A stretch of DNA of 14,403 nucleotides, taken from the NCBI GenBank assembly GCA_002501695.1, contig DANZ01000158.1, positions 1-14,403 on the forward strand, written 5' to 3'. A program made the position numbers and the translations under genes. This document shows, in pieces, positions 1 through 7,826 of this stretch. This stretch comes from Methanolobus sp. UBA474. GTDB lineage: Archaea > Halobacteriota > Methanosarcinia > Methanosarcinales > Methanosarcinaceae. Within the stretch, counting starts at the first letter, position 1. Each line of letters begins with the position of its first letter. The notes below the pieces were generated by a model, which did no database searches, was not told where the DNA came from, and worked only from the letters and a program-made list of their open reading frames with translations.

Positions 1-1
1 A

Positions 2-28
2 TATATAAAATATATAAAATATATAGAA
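2..28. repeat. three 9-bp TATA-like tandem units
   Basis: Two exact copies of TATATAAAA (2-10 and 11-19) and a one-mismatch copy TATATAGAA (20-28) lie head to tail at the window edge. Each unit resembles an archaeal TATA box. They could be a promoter region for whatever is transcribed rightward, including the hairpin at 85-120, or simple AT-rich low complexity. The window edge prevents seeing the upstream context. Confidence 0.5.
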
Positions 29-84
29 TATACTTTTATAGTATTGTAACTTAAGAAGAATATAGTTCAATATGCTAAGGTGAT

Positions 85-120
85 GAGGCACCCGGAAACC
101 ACCACGCTTTAGGGTGCCTC
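85..120. terminator. 9-bp perfect hairpin, probable terminator or short structured RNA
   Basis: GAGGCACCC at 85-93 pairs perfectly with GGGTGCCTC at 112-120, leaving an 18-nt loop. On the plus strand it is followed by the pyrimidine-rich TCTCTT. On the minus strand it begins 5 nt after the stop codon of the possible small ORF at 125-229, so it could end that transcript. GTGATGA at 80-86 overlaps the stem base. A related arrangement occurs at 4419-4463. Which strand is transcribed cannot be decided from sequence. Confidence 0.5.
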
Positions 121-124
121 TCTC

Positions 125-229
125 TTACGAATCCGAAATATTCCCCAATATTTCTTTAACTCCACTCCCGATCTGCGGCTCATTCCCCACGACCCGCAAT
201 ACATAACAAGACTTATTTTTATATAACAT
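125..229 (-). CDS. possible small protein, 34 residues, unknown function
   Basis: The ORF runs from ATG (227-229) to TAA (125-127). AAAGGG lies 2 nt before the ATG, close for a Shine-Dalgarno site. The peptide begins MLYKNKSCYVLRVVGNEP and continues with a G-S-G-V-K-E-I-L-G segment, so it reads like a beta strand, turn and amphipathic helix rather than random translation. A strong hairpin follows the stop within 5 nt. An in-frame TAA sits two codons upstream of the ATG, so it cannot extend. I recognise no family. It could be a remnant of a larger gene or chance. The case rests on peptide character and the flanking signals only. Confidence 0.33.
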   Translation of the reverse strand: MLYKNKSCYVLRVVGNEPQIGSGVKEILGNISDS

Positions 230-467
230 AACCCTTTACTAATAATTGCAGGAAGGTTTATTTTTGCCCCGCTACGTTTTTTCAATGGCGGCGAATTTTC
301 AGTTCACTGCATAAATTATTCTGACTTCATCACGGATGAGAATATAGTAATATCTCTTATAATAAAGAGCATTTGTCCACAAAGACGGCTGTGTTGTAGC
401 CTGTCTAAGCCGGGCAGTATGCTGCAGGCAATTATCTCTCCTTCTTTTCTATTCTTACTATTTATCC
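230..467. other. intergenic, no gene seen
   Basis: This is downstream of the histidine kinase stop codon. No ORF with a convincing start or protein-like sequence was found on either strand, and no strong hairpin with a T tract follows the kinase gene. A GGAGAG at about 438-443 on the minus strand resembles a ribosome binding site, but only unusual ATA/ATT codons follow it in an open frame, so no gene is called. Confidence 0.5.
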
Positions 468-3400
468 TTATACATCCTGAAGTACGTTTGTCAGTAACTC
501 CAGCTGTTTTTCCAGTTCTGGCATAAGAGAGACAATTTCGTGCTGTTTACTCATATTGCCAGCTTCCTCCATCCGGGAAGCAACATTGTACAGGGCCATA
601 CCCCCAAGGTTTGCAGAAGCACCTTTTATACGATGTGCATACAAAATGGCTTCAGATACTTCAGATCGATCGAGGGCGTCCCTGAGGGCATTGATCTGTT
701 CTGGAATATCTTTCATGAAAATTGCGATCAGCCTTCTGGCAAGATCCTCATCGCCCATTGTTCTTTCAAAAAGGCCCTCTTTATCAAATATAGCTGAAAG
801 TGCAGGCACTTCTATATCCTCCGGGGACAAGATCTCTTCTGCTTTTTCTTTCCGGGCTACTTCAAGCCATTTATCTATGATCTCTGCCAGAGAGTTCAAT
901 GAGACTGGTTTTGATATGTAATCATCCATTCCTGCCGCTATGAACCTCTCCCTGTCGCCCTTTATGGCATGTGCCGTCATTGCTATTATCGGTATGTCTC
1001 TGTTCAGGACTACAGATCTTTGGTCCCGGATCAGCCGTGTAGCTTCCAGGCCATCCATCTCAGGCATTTGCACGTCCATGAGCACAAGGTCGTATGGCAG
1101 CATTTCAAGAGATCTTACTGCTTCTGCACCATTGGCCACAGTATCTGCACGAAAGCCCAGTTTCTTTAGCATGCTCTGAGCCACTTTCTGGTTGACGATA
1201 TTATCTTCTGCCAGCAGGATCCTTACATTACTGGCACGCGTTCCAGGAGTATCATTTCGATCGATCACTGCAGAAGATTGTGAATTCGGTCTCTGCGTGT
1301 CCATGCCCAGAACAGCAGATAACTTATAAAATAGCTCGGAATGTCTTATCGGTTTGGTGAGATATGCTGCGAAGTGACTCTTTTCAAGATGTTCGGAGGC
1401 GGGCCGCTGTCCCAGGGATGTCAACATTATCAGGCAAATGTTCTTTATTCTCTCATCGGACTTGATGATCCTTGCAAGGGTTTCACCATCCATGCCGGGC
1501 ATGTGCATGTCAAGGATCGCCACCTGGAATGGCTTATGATCTTCATATGCTCTATAAAGAGCCTGCAATGAACTGGCACCGTCCACCGCCTCTTTTACCT
1601 TTGCACCCCATGAAGATAGCTGGGTGACAAGGATCTCCCGGTTTGTAGCGTTATCATCTACCACAAGTATATGTACATTTTTAATATCTGCCGACGGAAG
1701 TTTCTTGCTGCCACTTTCCGGCTGCCTGGCAAAACGGAGCGTGAACCAGAACTCTGAACCTTTACCTACCTCACTGGTAACACCAATTTCCCCGCCCATC
1801 ATTTCCACAAGCTGTCTGGAGATTGCAAGGCCAAGCCCGGTACCGCCGTATTGGCGTGTTGTGGAAGCATCTATCTGGTAGAACTTAGTGAAGAGAAGGT
1901 CCTTTTTATCCTCAGGGATACCATTTCCAGTGTCCCTTACAGAGAAATGCAGTATGGCTTCTGTGTCTGTTCCTGCTTCCAGGTTCACTCTTACGACTAC
2001 CTCTCCGTTCTGTGTGAATTTAACGGCATTGCCCGCAAGATTGGTTAAGATCTGCTGCAAACGCCCCGGATCACCCTTGATATGAACAGGTACATCCGGT
2101 TCTGCAGCACAGATGAATTCCAGTCCTTTATCATGGGCCCGTATAGCTAGCATGGCAGCGAAGTCGTCCAGCATGTTGTGCAGATCAAAATCCAGCATCT
2201 CCAGTTCGAGCTTGCCGGCCTCTATCTTTGAGAAATCCAGTATGTCATTGACTATCTGAAGTAATGCTTCCCCGCTTGCCTGTACTGTTTCCACGTAATG
2301 TCGCTGTTCATCATTAAGCCCAGTGTCCAAAAGCAGGCCTGTCATGCCTATAACACCGTTCATAGGTGTGCGTATCTCATGGGACATATTGGCCAGGAAC
2401 TCGCTTTTGACCCTGGTGCCTTCCTCCGCTCTGTTCAAAGCCATGTCAAGTTCCAGGTTTTTCTTTTCCATCTCATCTGCATATGCGAGCAATTTTTCTT
2501 CTGCTCGTTTGCGTTCGGTGATATCTGTCAAAAAGAGAGTAAGCCCTATTACATTTCCTTCAGCATCCTCAAGCGGGCTGTAGACGTTCTCATACCATTG
2601 CCTTGTAAGTGCAATATCTCCATATTTCTCTATGAGGGTGAACGCTTCACCTGCCAGCGCCCGGTCAAAGTTAATTTTTGCCTTCTCCCTGTCTGCAGGG
2701 TCTTTGATGTAGTTGAGCATACAAAAGCCAACCTCTATCCTGGCGCCCCATATGTGCTCCATTGTTATCTGGTGATTCCTGTTAAAGGCAATATACCGAT
2801 ATTCTGTATCAATGGCGAATATGACTACATCCTTAGGACTTTCAATGACTCCCTGCATGAGATTATATGCCTGCCGGTATTTACCTTCACTCTCTTTAAG
2901 CGCTTTTTCAGCCTGCTTGCGCTCAGTAATATCGCGTACTGCTGCGACACGAACCAGGCGCCCTGCATGTACAATGTTATACGCTTCTATCTCAAGTGGC
3001 ACTATCGATTCGTTCTTCCTCACTCCGCGAACTTCATAGTTGTTTGAGATATCTTTGGTCATCTGCTGCCTGACAATATCACGATCATCGGGATGAATGA
3101 CCAGTGACAGAATATTCCTGCCTAGAAGTTCATCCTGCGCATATCCGGTTATGCGGGAAAGTGCCTCATTGACCTCAAGAGCTATACCGTTATCATGAAC
3201 GATGATGCCTTCAAAGGTTACATCGGAGAGCAAACGATACTTCTCCTCATTCTCCCGCAGTGCCTCCTCCGCACCTATCTGTCCTACAATGTTCCATACG
3301 GAGTCCATTAGCAAAGTAAGCTGAAGGGCATCATTTTCTGTATACTCCGTTTCCTTGTTGGCGACCCCTATAACGGCGACTATTTTATCACTTCTGAAGA

Positions 3401-4241
3401 TAGGCACTGTCAGGAATCTGTAAAGTTCAACATGCCCTTTGGGATATCCTTTTCTCAGTGGATTTGAGGCCTGCAGATCGTTCACGATTATTGTCTTACG
3501 CTGCCTGACCGCTTCTCCCCAGATGCCTGTGTCCTCAAGCTTATATACTGTATGGGGCTTGGTAATTGCACATTCCTTCATCACCTCTTTGGACCATGTG
3601 TTCAGGGTGAACTCCTTTTTATCTTCATTATAGTAATATATATAACCAATTTTACTGTCAACCACCTTAATGGCTTCATCAAGTGTAAAATCAAGTAACT
3701 TCTGAACAGAATCATGTTTTGACTGCAGGATATCTACTAGACTTCTTAATCTGGCCTCTCTAAGAAGCAGCTCTTCCTGGGCCCTTTTTGTTTCGGTTAC
3801 GTAGGAGATCACGCCGACAATACCTTTCACTCTGCCAGTTGTGTCAGTTATCGTTGCTTTGTCAAAGATCAGGTCTTTTATATTGCCGCTCTTGTCCCTG
3901 ACCTGCAATTCATAACGCTGCTTTCCTGGCTTTTCATAGAGCTCTACGTCCTTTTCTGCATACTTAACAGCTACCTCTTCCGGCCATATTTCGTATACAG
4001 TTCTATTAATGATCTCTTCACGCTTCAGCCCAAGCAGTTCCTCAAAAGCCTTATTGCAGTCCGTATACTTTCCCTGCATATCTTTATAGAATACAGGACT
4101 GGTTATAGTGTCCAGAAGCGTGGTAAGGAACTCTGTCTGGCAGCCGGAGCTCTCCTCAGGGACGCATTGCCTCCGGGAATCTTCATCTGTTGGCAGAACA
4201 GTGGAACTTTCTGAATTTGGTAATCGTGATCTATTTTTCAT
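468..4241 (-). CDS. hybrid histidine kinase, PAS-GAF-PAS-PAS-HisKA-HATPase-REC-REC-Hpt
   Basis: This is a 1257-residue sensor kinase for a multi-step His-Asp-His phosphorelay. Domains in order: PAS (about 37-155), GAF (168-322), PAS (333-445), PAS (455-580), coiled-coil linker, HisKA with the phosphorylated His621 in SHEIRTPMNG, HATPase with N738 (N box), DTGNG 770-774 (G1) and YGGTGLGLA 798-806 (G2), receiver 1 with Asp862-Asp863 and acceptor Asp911, receiver 2 with Glu1012-Asp1013 and acceptor Asp1056, then Hpt with His1203 in AHRIKG. All acceptor residues are present. No membrane segment or signal peptide is visible, so sensing is cytoplasmic. The HK-REC-REC-Hpt tail resembles bacterial BarA-like kinases, and such kinases in Methanosarcinaceae are generally thought to derive from bacteria. 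The ligand is unknown; redox, gas or heme sensing by GAF/PAS is possible but not shown. No output response regulator is next to it. GGATGG lies 7 nt before the ATG. Confidence 0.95.
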   Translation of the reverse strand: MKNRSRLPNSESSTVLPTDEDSRRQCVPEESSGCQTEFLTTLLDTITSPVFYKDMQGKYTDCNKAFEELLGLKREEIINRTVYEIWPEEVAVKYAEKDVELYEKPGKQRYELQVRDKSGNIKDLIFDKATITDTTGRVKGIVGVISYVTETKRAQEELLLREARLRSLVDILQSKHDSVQKLLDFTLDEAIKVVDSKIGYIYYYNEDKKEFTLNTWSKEVMKECAITKPHTVYKLEDTGIWGEAVRQRKTIIVNDLQASNPLRKGYPKGHVELYRFLTVPIFRSDKIVAVIGVANKETEYTENDALQLTLLMDSVWNIVGQIGAEEALRENEEKYRLLSDVTFEGIIVHDNGIALEVNEALSRITGYAQDELLGRNILSLVIHPDDRDIVRQQMTKDISNNYEVRGVRKNESIVPLEIEAYNIVHAGRLVRVAAVRDITERKQAEKALKESEGKYRQAYNLMQGVIESPKDVVIFAIDTEYRYIAFNRNHQITMEHIWGARIEVGFCMLNYIKDPADREKAKINFDRALAGEAFTLIEKYGDIALTRQWYENVYSPLEDAEGNVIGLTLFLTDITERKRAEEKLLAYADEMEKKNLELDMALNRAEEGTRVKSEFLANMSHEIRTPMNGVIGMTGLLLDTGLNDEQRHYVETVQASGEALLQIVNDILDFSKIEAGKLELEMLDFDLHNMLDDFAAMLAIRAHDKGLEFICAAEPDVPVHIKGDPGRLQQILTNLAGNAVKFTQNGEVVVRVNLEAGTDTEAILHFSVRDTGNGIPEDKKDLLFTKFYQIDASTTRQYGGTGLGLAISRQLVEMMGGEIGVTSEVGKGSEFWFTLRFARQPESGSKKLPSADIKNVHILVVDDNATNREILVTQLSSWGAKVKEAVDGASSLQALYRAYEDHKPFQVAILDMHMPGMDGETLARIIKSDERIKNICLIMLTSLGQRPASEHLEKSHFAAYLTKPIRHSELFYKLSAVLGMDTQRPNSQSSAVIDRNDTPGTRASNVRILLAEDNIVNQKVAQSMLKKLGFRADTVANGAEAVRSLEMLPYDLVLMDVQMPEMDGLEATRLIRDQRSVVLNRDIPIIAMTAHAIKGDRERFIAAGMDDYISKPVSLNSLAEIIDKWLEVARKEKAEEILSPEDIEVPALSAIFDKEGLFERTMGDEDLARRLIAIFMKDIPEQINALRDALDRSEVSEAILYAHRIKGASANLGGMALYNVASRMEEAGNMSKQHEIVSLMPELEKQLELLTNVLQDV

Positions 4242-4344
4242 TAGCTTCCATCCTGTTCATCTGAATTATATGAACGTAGTCTTTTGGCGGAGATGAAGCA
4301 TTTGCTATAGGCTTAAGATTTTAATTATCATTGTATATCTATAC

Positions 4345-4354
4345 TTATATATAA
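4345..4354 (-). promoter_or_regulatory. TATA box for the histidine kinase gene (predicted)
   Basis: TTATATATAA is a perfect 10-bp palindrome about 104 bp upstream of the kinase ATG, predicting a leader of roughly 75-80 nt. Being symmetrical it could also fire rightward toward the hairpin at 4428-4463. Assigned by motif and position only. Confidence 0.45.
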
Positions 4355-4427
4355 TTTATTAGTGGTCTTCTGTTTAAATGTTACTGATATACTGCTTTAT
4401 TATCTTTAATTGATCCAAGTGATGATC

Positions 4428-4463
4428 CCAGAGCCGGGCATTTAATAGGGGTGCCTGCTCTGG
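4428..4463. other. imperfect hairpin between divergent promoters
   Basis: CCAGAGC (4428-4434) pairs with GCTCTGG (4457-4463), and GGCA (4437-4440) with TGCC (4452-4455), interrupted by a CG/T internal loop; the terminal loop is 11 nt. It sits outside both predicted leaders, between the kinase TATA box and the FKBP TATA box. Preceded by GTGATGA at 4419-4425 and containing GGGTGCCT at 4449-4456, it shares two words in the same order with the hairpin at 85-120. It could be a small RNA, a terminator or a protein-binding dyad. Confidence 0.45.
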
Positions 4464-4496
4464 TATATTATTTATTTATCCGATGGAATGAATTAA

Positions 4497-4506
4497 TTTA
4501 TATATA
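4497..4506 (+). promoter_or_regulatory. TATA box for the FKBP/OB-fold operon (predicted)
   Basis: TTTATATATA matches the archaeal TATA consensus. Transcription would start near 4530, giving a leader of about 70 nt before the FKBP ATG. A 16-codon ORF (4535-4585) lies inside that leader, but nothing else supports its translation. Confidence 0.5.
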
Positions 4507-4598
4507 TGCATAGTTTTTACAGTTGTATGTGTTCATGTCAGTATTGAACTGGCTGGTAAGCCATATAGTTGGCAGTTCATTATAATTCAGGTGATTTT

Positions 4599-5120
4599 AT
4601 GAAGAAGATCATATTATTGGTTTTGACGTGTCTGGTCTTCCTAAGCGGATGCGTTTCGCAGGATACCGTACAGCAGGGTGACAATGTAACTGTTGATTAC
4701 ATCGGCAGGTTCGAGAACGGAAGCGTTTTTGACACTTCTATTGAACAGGTGGCGGTCGATTCAGGAGTATATGCTCCTGCCCGGAATTATGAACCTTTGA
4801 ATTTAGTTGTAGGTGATGGTCAGAGGATAGAAGGATTCGACGAAGCTATTATTGGCATGGCTGTAGGTGAGGAAAAAACAGTTACCATCCCGCCGGAGAA
4901 AGCTTATGGGAATTACTCTGAGGACCGATTGTTCGAACTTCCTTCAGAGGAATTCACAAATGCCAATATCACTCCGGAGGTGGGGGGAAAAATCCCTACA
5001 ATGCTGGGTACATGCACAATTGTGAATATGTCAGAAGGGAATGTCACACTTGATTGCAACCATCCGCTTGCAGGGCAGACACTGGTCTTCACGATACAGG
5101 TAGTTTCCATAGGTAACTGA
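4599..5120 (+). CDS. FKBP-type peptidyl-prolyl isomerase, SlyD-like, lipoprotein
   Basis: This 173-residue protein should catalyse cis-trans isomerisation of peptidyl-prolyl bonds and may act as a folding helper outside the membrane. The N terminus is a lipoprotein signal: two lysines, a hydrophobic stretch (4-15) and the lipobox LSGC with Cys18 as lipid attachment residue. The FKBP core follows (VDYIGRFENGSVFDTS, then GFDEAIIGMAVGEEKTVTIPPE and AYG), with a long insert and the ending DCNHPLAGQTLVF, typical of SlyD-like archaeal FKBPs with an insert-in-flap chaperone domain. Several N-X-S/T sequons fit an extracellular location. I chose the ATG at 4599 over the in-frame TTG at 4569 because AGGTGA lies just upstream and the signal peptide then starts with MKK. 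It is 18 bp from the next gene and probably cotranscribed with it. Confidence 0.9.
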   Translation: MKKIILLVLTCLVFLSGCVSQDTVQQGDNVTVDYIGRFENGSVFDTSIEQVAVDSGVYAPARNYEPLNLVVGDGQRIEGFDEAIIGMAVGEEKTVTIPPEKAYGNYSEDRLFELPSEEFTNANITPEVGGKIPTMLGTCTIVNMSEGNVTLDCNHPLAGQTLVFTIQVVSIGN

Positions 5121-5138
5121 TCACAGGCAGAGTTGTAC

Positions 5139-5516
5139 ATGGAAAAAGAAGAGAAGGTCGTAGTCATCCTGCTTTCAATGGTGTTACTTTCCCTTTCGAT
5201 AGCCTATGTGACATTTTTCGCCGATGGCAGTCTGGATGTGACTGAGCTCTCAGCCACATCCGATGCAGGTGAAAGGGTTTTCCTGGAAGGTCGCGTAGTT
5301 TCCAAAAGCTTTACTCATACCGGTAACCATCTTTTAATGACAGTGGAATCCAGCTTAGGACCGGTTAAGGTTTTCATTCCATCGGGAAATGGTGCAAAGG
5401 ACATAGGTACAATGGTGAATGAAGACGACACCATTAGAATCGTCGGGACAGTTGAAGAATATCAGGGCGAGGTCGAGATAGTCGTACAGCACAAAAACGA
5501 TATTGTTCTGGTCTAG
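5139..5516 (+). CDS. membrane-anchored OB-fold protein
   Basis: The 125-residue product has one N-terminal membrane helix (about residues 7-27) after a short charged segment, then a single OB-fold-like domain: FLEGRVVSKSFTHTGNHLLM, VKVFIPSG, then DDTIRIVGTVEEYQGEVEIVV. The strand pattern resembles the tRNA_anti/YhcR-type OB folds. Whether it binds nucleic acid, sugar or protein is unknown. The helix and the charged Glu/Lys start suggest an anchored domain, most likely facing outward like its lipoprotein neighbour, but topology is inferred. ATG 5139 is chosen over TTG 5133 because AGGCAG is 8 nt upstream of the ATG and only 2 nt from the TTG. It follows the FKBP stop by 18 bp, so the two form an operon. 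Confidence 0.8.
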   Translation: MEKEEKVVVILLSMVLLSLSIAYVTFFADGSLDVTELSATSDAGERVFLEGRVVSKSFTHTGNHLLMTVESSLGPVKVFIPSGNGAKDIGTMVNEDDTIRIVGTVEEYQGEVEIVVQHKNDIVLV

Positions 5517-5557
5517 GTTGCATGACTATTTCCAAAAAAAGCAATTCATCGCTAAAG

Positions 5558-5565
5558 ATTTAAAT
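5558..5565 (+). promoter_or_regulatory. TATA box predicting a leaderless transcript
   Basis: ATTTAAAT, preceded by the BRE-like CTAAAG, is centred about 26 bp upstream of the nucleotidyltransferase ATG at 5588. This is the usual archaeal TATA-to-start distance, and no Shine-Dalgarno sequence precedes the ATG. Both facts predict an mRNA that starts at or next to the start codon. Confidence 0.5.
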
Positions 5566-5587
5566 GAACAAAGCGTCCTAACCAAGC

Positions 5588-6748
5588 ATGAAGGCCTGTA
5601 TAATGTGTGGAGGCGAGGGGACCCGGCTACGCCCTTTGACATTTGAAAGACCAAAGCCTAGTATACCAATACTTAACAAACCCTCTGTTGTGCATCTGAT
5701 CGAACATCTTTCCAAGGAAGGGTTCAATTCCATAGTCATCACTCTTGGATACATGGCAGAGAACATCGAGGAGCAGCTTGGCGATGGCCGTATTTTCGGA
5801 GTGCACATAGATTACGTTTATGAGAAAGAGAAGCTTGGGACTGCCGGAGGCGTAAAGAATGCCGAGAAGTATCTTAAGGACGAACCTTTTCTGGTGCTCG
5901 GAGGGGATCACGTACTGAACCTGAATCTACGGGAGATGTACCGTTTCCATGACACGACAGATGCACTTGTGACAATAGGTCTTCTTTCCATAGACGATCC
6001 TCGGGAATTTGGTATTGCGGACATGGATGTGAATAACCGGATACGCAGGTTCCTGGAAAAACCCGGGCCTGGAGAGATATTCAGCAATCTTGCAAGCACG
6101 GGCATATACATGTGCGACCCGGAAATATTCGACTGGATACCAGAGAAAGTGAAGTATGATTTTGCAAAGGACCTTTTCCCTTCAATGCTTGAAAAAGACT
6201 ACAAGATCAACGGCATACTTGCGCGTGGCAAATGGACCGATGTAGGAAATGCTGCAGCTTACAGGCAGGCTCAGAGATGGATGCTTGAAGCCTTGCCGGG
6301 AACGACCATAGTCGGCCATTTTAGCAGCAAGGATGCCCGCCTGACAGGTCCGCTACAGTTAGGGCATAACGTTTCGGTTGGCTCTAACTCTGCTATCGTG
6401 GGTCCCGTGGTGATAGGCGAGAACACGAGAATAGGCGATAATGTGCTTATAGGGCCCTATACAACGATCGGATCCAATTGCACTATTAATAATGAGTCCC
6501 GGATACTGTCTTCATATATCTTCAATAATATTGTCATTGGCAGTAACTGCAATGTTTCAGGCTCTATAATCGATAACGGCGCAAAAGTGTCTGATAATTC
6601 CTGCCTTGAGAACGGCACCGTGATCGGGCCCAATGTTGCTATAGGCAGCAACACTACCGTGCATTCCAATATAAAGATATGGCCCGACATAGTGATACCC
6701 GCAGGTACGAGCGTAAAAGCTGATATGATCAATACATCTTATATTTAG
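5588..6748 (+). CDS. sugar-1-phosphate nucleotidyltransferase with hexapeptide beta-helix
   Basis: The 386-residue enzyme should join a nucleotide triphosphate to a sugar 1-phosphate, giving an NDP-sugar and pyrophosphate in the cytoplasm. The N-terminal nucleotidyltransferase domain (about 1-235) shows the signature GGEGTRLRPLT (8-18) followed by PKPSIPI, then LGTAGG (83-88), and GGDH with metal-binding Asp107. A left-handed beta-helix of hexapeptide repeats (about 255-375, for example IGENTRIGDNVLIGP) follows. This matches mannose-1-phosphate guanylyltransferase (GMPPB-like) and glucose-1-phosphate nucleotidyltransferases; sequence alone does not fix the sugar or nucleotide, and the beta-helix may serve oligomerisation or regulation rather than acetyl transfer. 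The membrane protein 45 bp downstream suggests the NDP-sugar feeds glycolipid or surface glycan synthesis. Confidence 0.9.
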   Translation: MKACIMCGGEGTRLRPLTFERPKPSIPILNKPSVVHLIEHLSKEGFNSIVITLGYMAENIEEQLGDGRIFGVHIDYVYEKEKLGTAGGVKNAEKYLKDEPFLVLGGDHVLNLNLREMYRFHDTTDALVTIGLLSIDDPREFGIADMDVNNRIRRFLEKPGPGEIFSNLASTGIYMCDPEIFDWIPEKVKYDFAKDLFPSMLEKDYKINGILARGKWTDVGNAAAYRQAQRWMLEALPGTTIVGHFSSKDARLTGPLQLGHNVSVGSNSAIVGPVVIGENTRIGDNVLIGPYTTIGSNCTINNESRILSSYIFNNIVIGSNCNVSGSIIDNGAKVSDNSCLENGTVIGPNVAIGSNTTVHSNIKIWPDIVIPAGTSVKADMINTSYI

Positions 6749-6793
6749 GCATACTTTTTCCTGCCTCACTTTTCCATTTTCGGTCTGGTCTGA

Positions 6794-7825
6794 ATGAACA
6801 AATTGAAGAAATGGCTTGTGATCTCTTTGTTCATAAGCCTGATGTCGGGACTTGCTGTCTTAGCCCTTACCTTTGATACCGGTACGATCTATGGTTTGCT
6901 GAGCATGAGGCCTGAGTATATTGTTGCAGCGGCTGGCATTCGGATCTTATCATATGTGGTATGGGGTATGCGGATGCGCGGTATGTGCAGAACGCTTGGT
7001 TACAATGTGAGTATTGCAAGGTCTTTTGAGATAGTTACCTCCAGCACCCTCGCAGCAGCTGTCACCCCTTCCTCTATGGGCGGGGAACCTATCAGGATCC
7101 ATCTTCTGCATATGGATAAAATACCTTTAGGAAAAGCATCTGCAGTAGTGCTTGGTGAACGGCTGCTTGATGGTATCGTCATCCTCTTCCTGGCTCCTCT
7201 TTCCCTCTATGTTCTAAAGGGCATAATGGAGGACCCCGATATGGATACCCTGCTCGTTGCAGCAGCGTTCTTTTTATTGGGGGTTCTCCTGCTGGTACTC
7301 TATGCCGTATGGAAGCCGGAGGCTACAAGGGTTATGACGATGTTCTTTGTAAAAAGAATAGCTCCTTTTGTTGGTGCCAGGACTGATGCAAAGCTTGAGC
7401 ATATAATGTTAAAGGTCGATTCCGAGCTTGAGAACTTCCATAGCAGTATATTTTTGTTCCTGACATCGGAAAAACGTAAAGGCCTTTTGGTCGGAGTGCT
7501 CAATACGCTCCTTCTCTGGACCGTGGACTTCTCCATACTTTATGTAATACTGCTCGGTCTTAATCAATATCCTGACCCCCTGGTTGTGATAGCCTCCCAG
7601 GTGTTGATGTTGCTCCTGATGGCAATACCTGCAACGCCTGGGGCCAGTGGTATTGCAGAGTTCGGTGCAACCACGATATTCTCCGTGTTCGTGAGCTCTT
7701 CTCTCCTGGGTATAACTGTTGTCGTATGGAGAGCCCTTACCTTTTACATGAATCTCTTAGTTGGCGGTTTTGTCAGCTTCCGGATACTCAAAGATACGGA
7801 AATAATGAAAAAGTTCCTTCGGTGA
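6794..7825 (+). CDS. UPF0104/LPG-synthase-TM family integral membrane protein
   Basis: The 343-residue protein has about eight hydrophobic helices (first at 5-27) and the family hallmark SSMGGEPIRIHLL around residues 94-106 followed by GERLLDG, and PATPGASGIAEFG near the C-terminal third. These belong to the lysylphosphatidylglycerol-synthase transmembrane family (PF03706, TIGR00374), which also forms the membrane half of haloarchaeal AglD. Members are proposed to move or modify lipid-linked substrates. No catalytic domain for lysyl transfer or glycosyl transfer is attached here, so a flippase-like role is inference. It follows the nucleotidyltransferase by 45 bp, without a strong promoter of its own, so cotranscription is likely. 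Its stop codon is 1 bp from that of the convergent radical SAM gene. Confidence 0.85.
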   Translation: MNKLKKWLVISLFISLMSGLAVLALTFDTGTIYGLLSMRPEYIVAAAGIRILSYVVWGMRMRGMCRTLGYNVSIARSFEIVTSSTLAAAVTPSSMGGEPIRIHLLHMDKIPLGKASAVVLGERLLDGIVILFLAPLSLYVLKGIMEDPDMDTLLVAAAFFLLGVLLLVLYAVWKPEATRVMTMFFVKRIAPFVGARTDAKLEHIMLKVDSELENFHSSIFLFLTSEKRKGLLVGVLNTLLLWTVDFSILYVILLGLNQYPDPLVVIASQVLMLLLMAIPATPGASGIAEFGATTIFSVFVSSSLLGITVVVWRALTFYMNLLVGGFVSFRILKDTEIMKKFLR

Positions 7826-7826
7826 A

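Noticed and set aside
4419..4463. GTGATGA as the C box of a C/D-box guide RNA (also at 80-86)
   Set aside because: GTGATGA fits the C-box consensus, but no CTGA D box lies at a suitable distance downstream in either element.
4535..4585. 16-residue ORF in the FKBP leader as a regulatory peptide
   Set aside because: It is short, has no ribosome binding site and no composition signal; a chance frame is the simpler reading.
4569..4598. Upstream TTG start for the FKBP gene
   Set aside because: It would put ten polar residues before a normal lipoprotein signal peptide; the ATG at 4599 has a good ribosome binding site.
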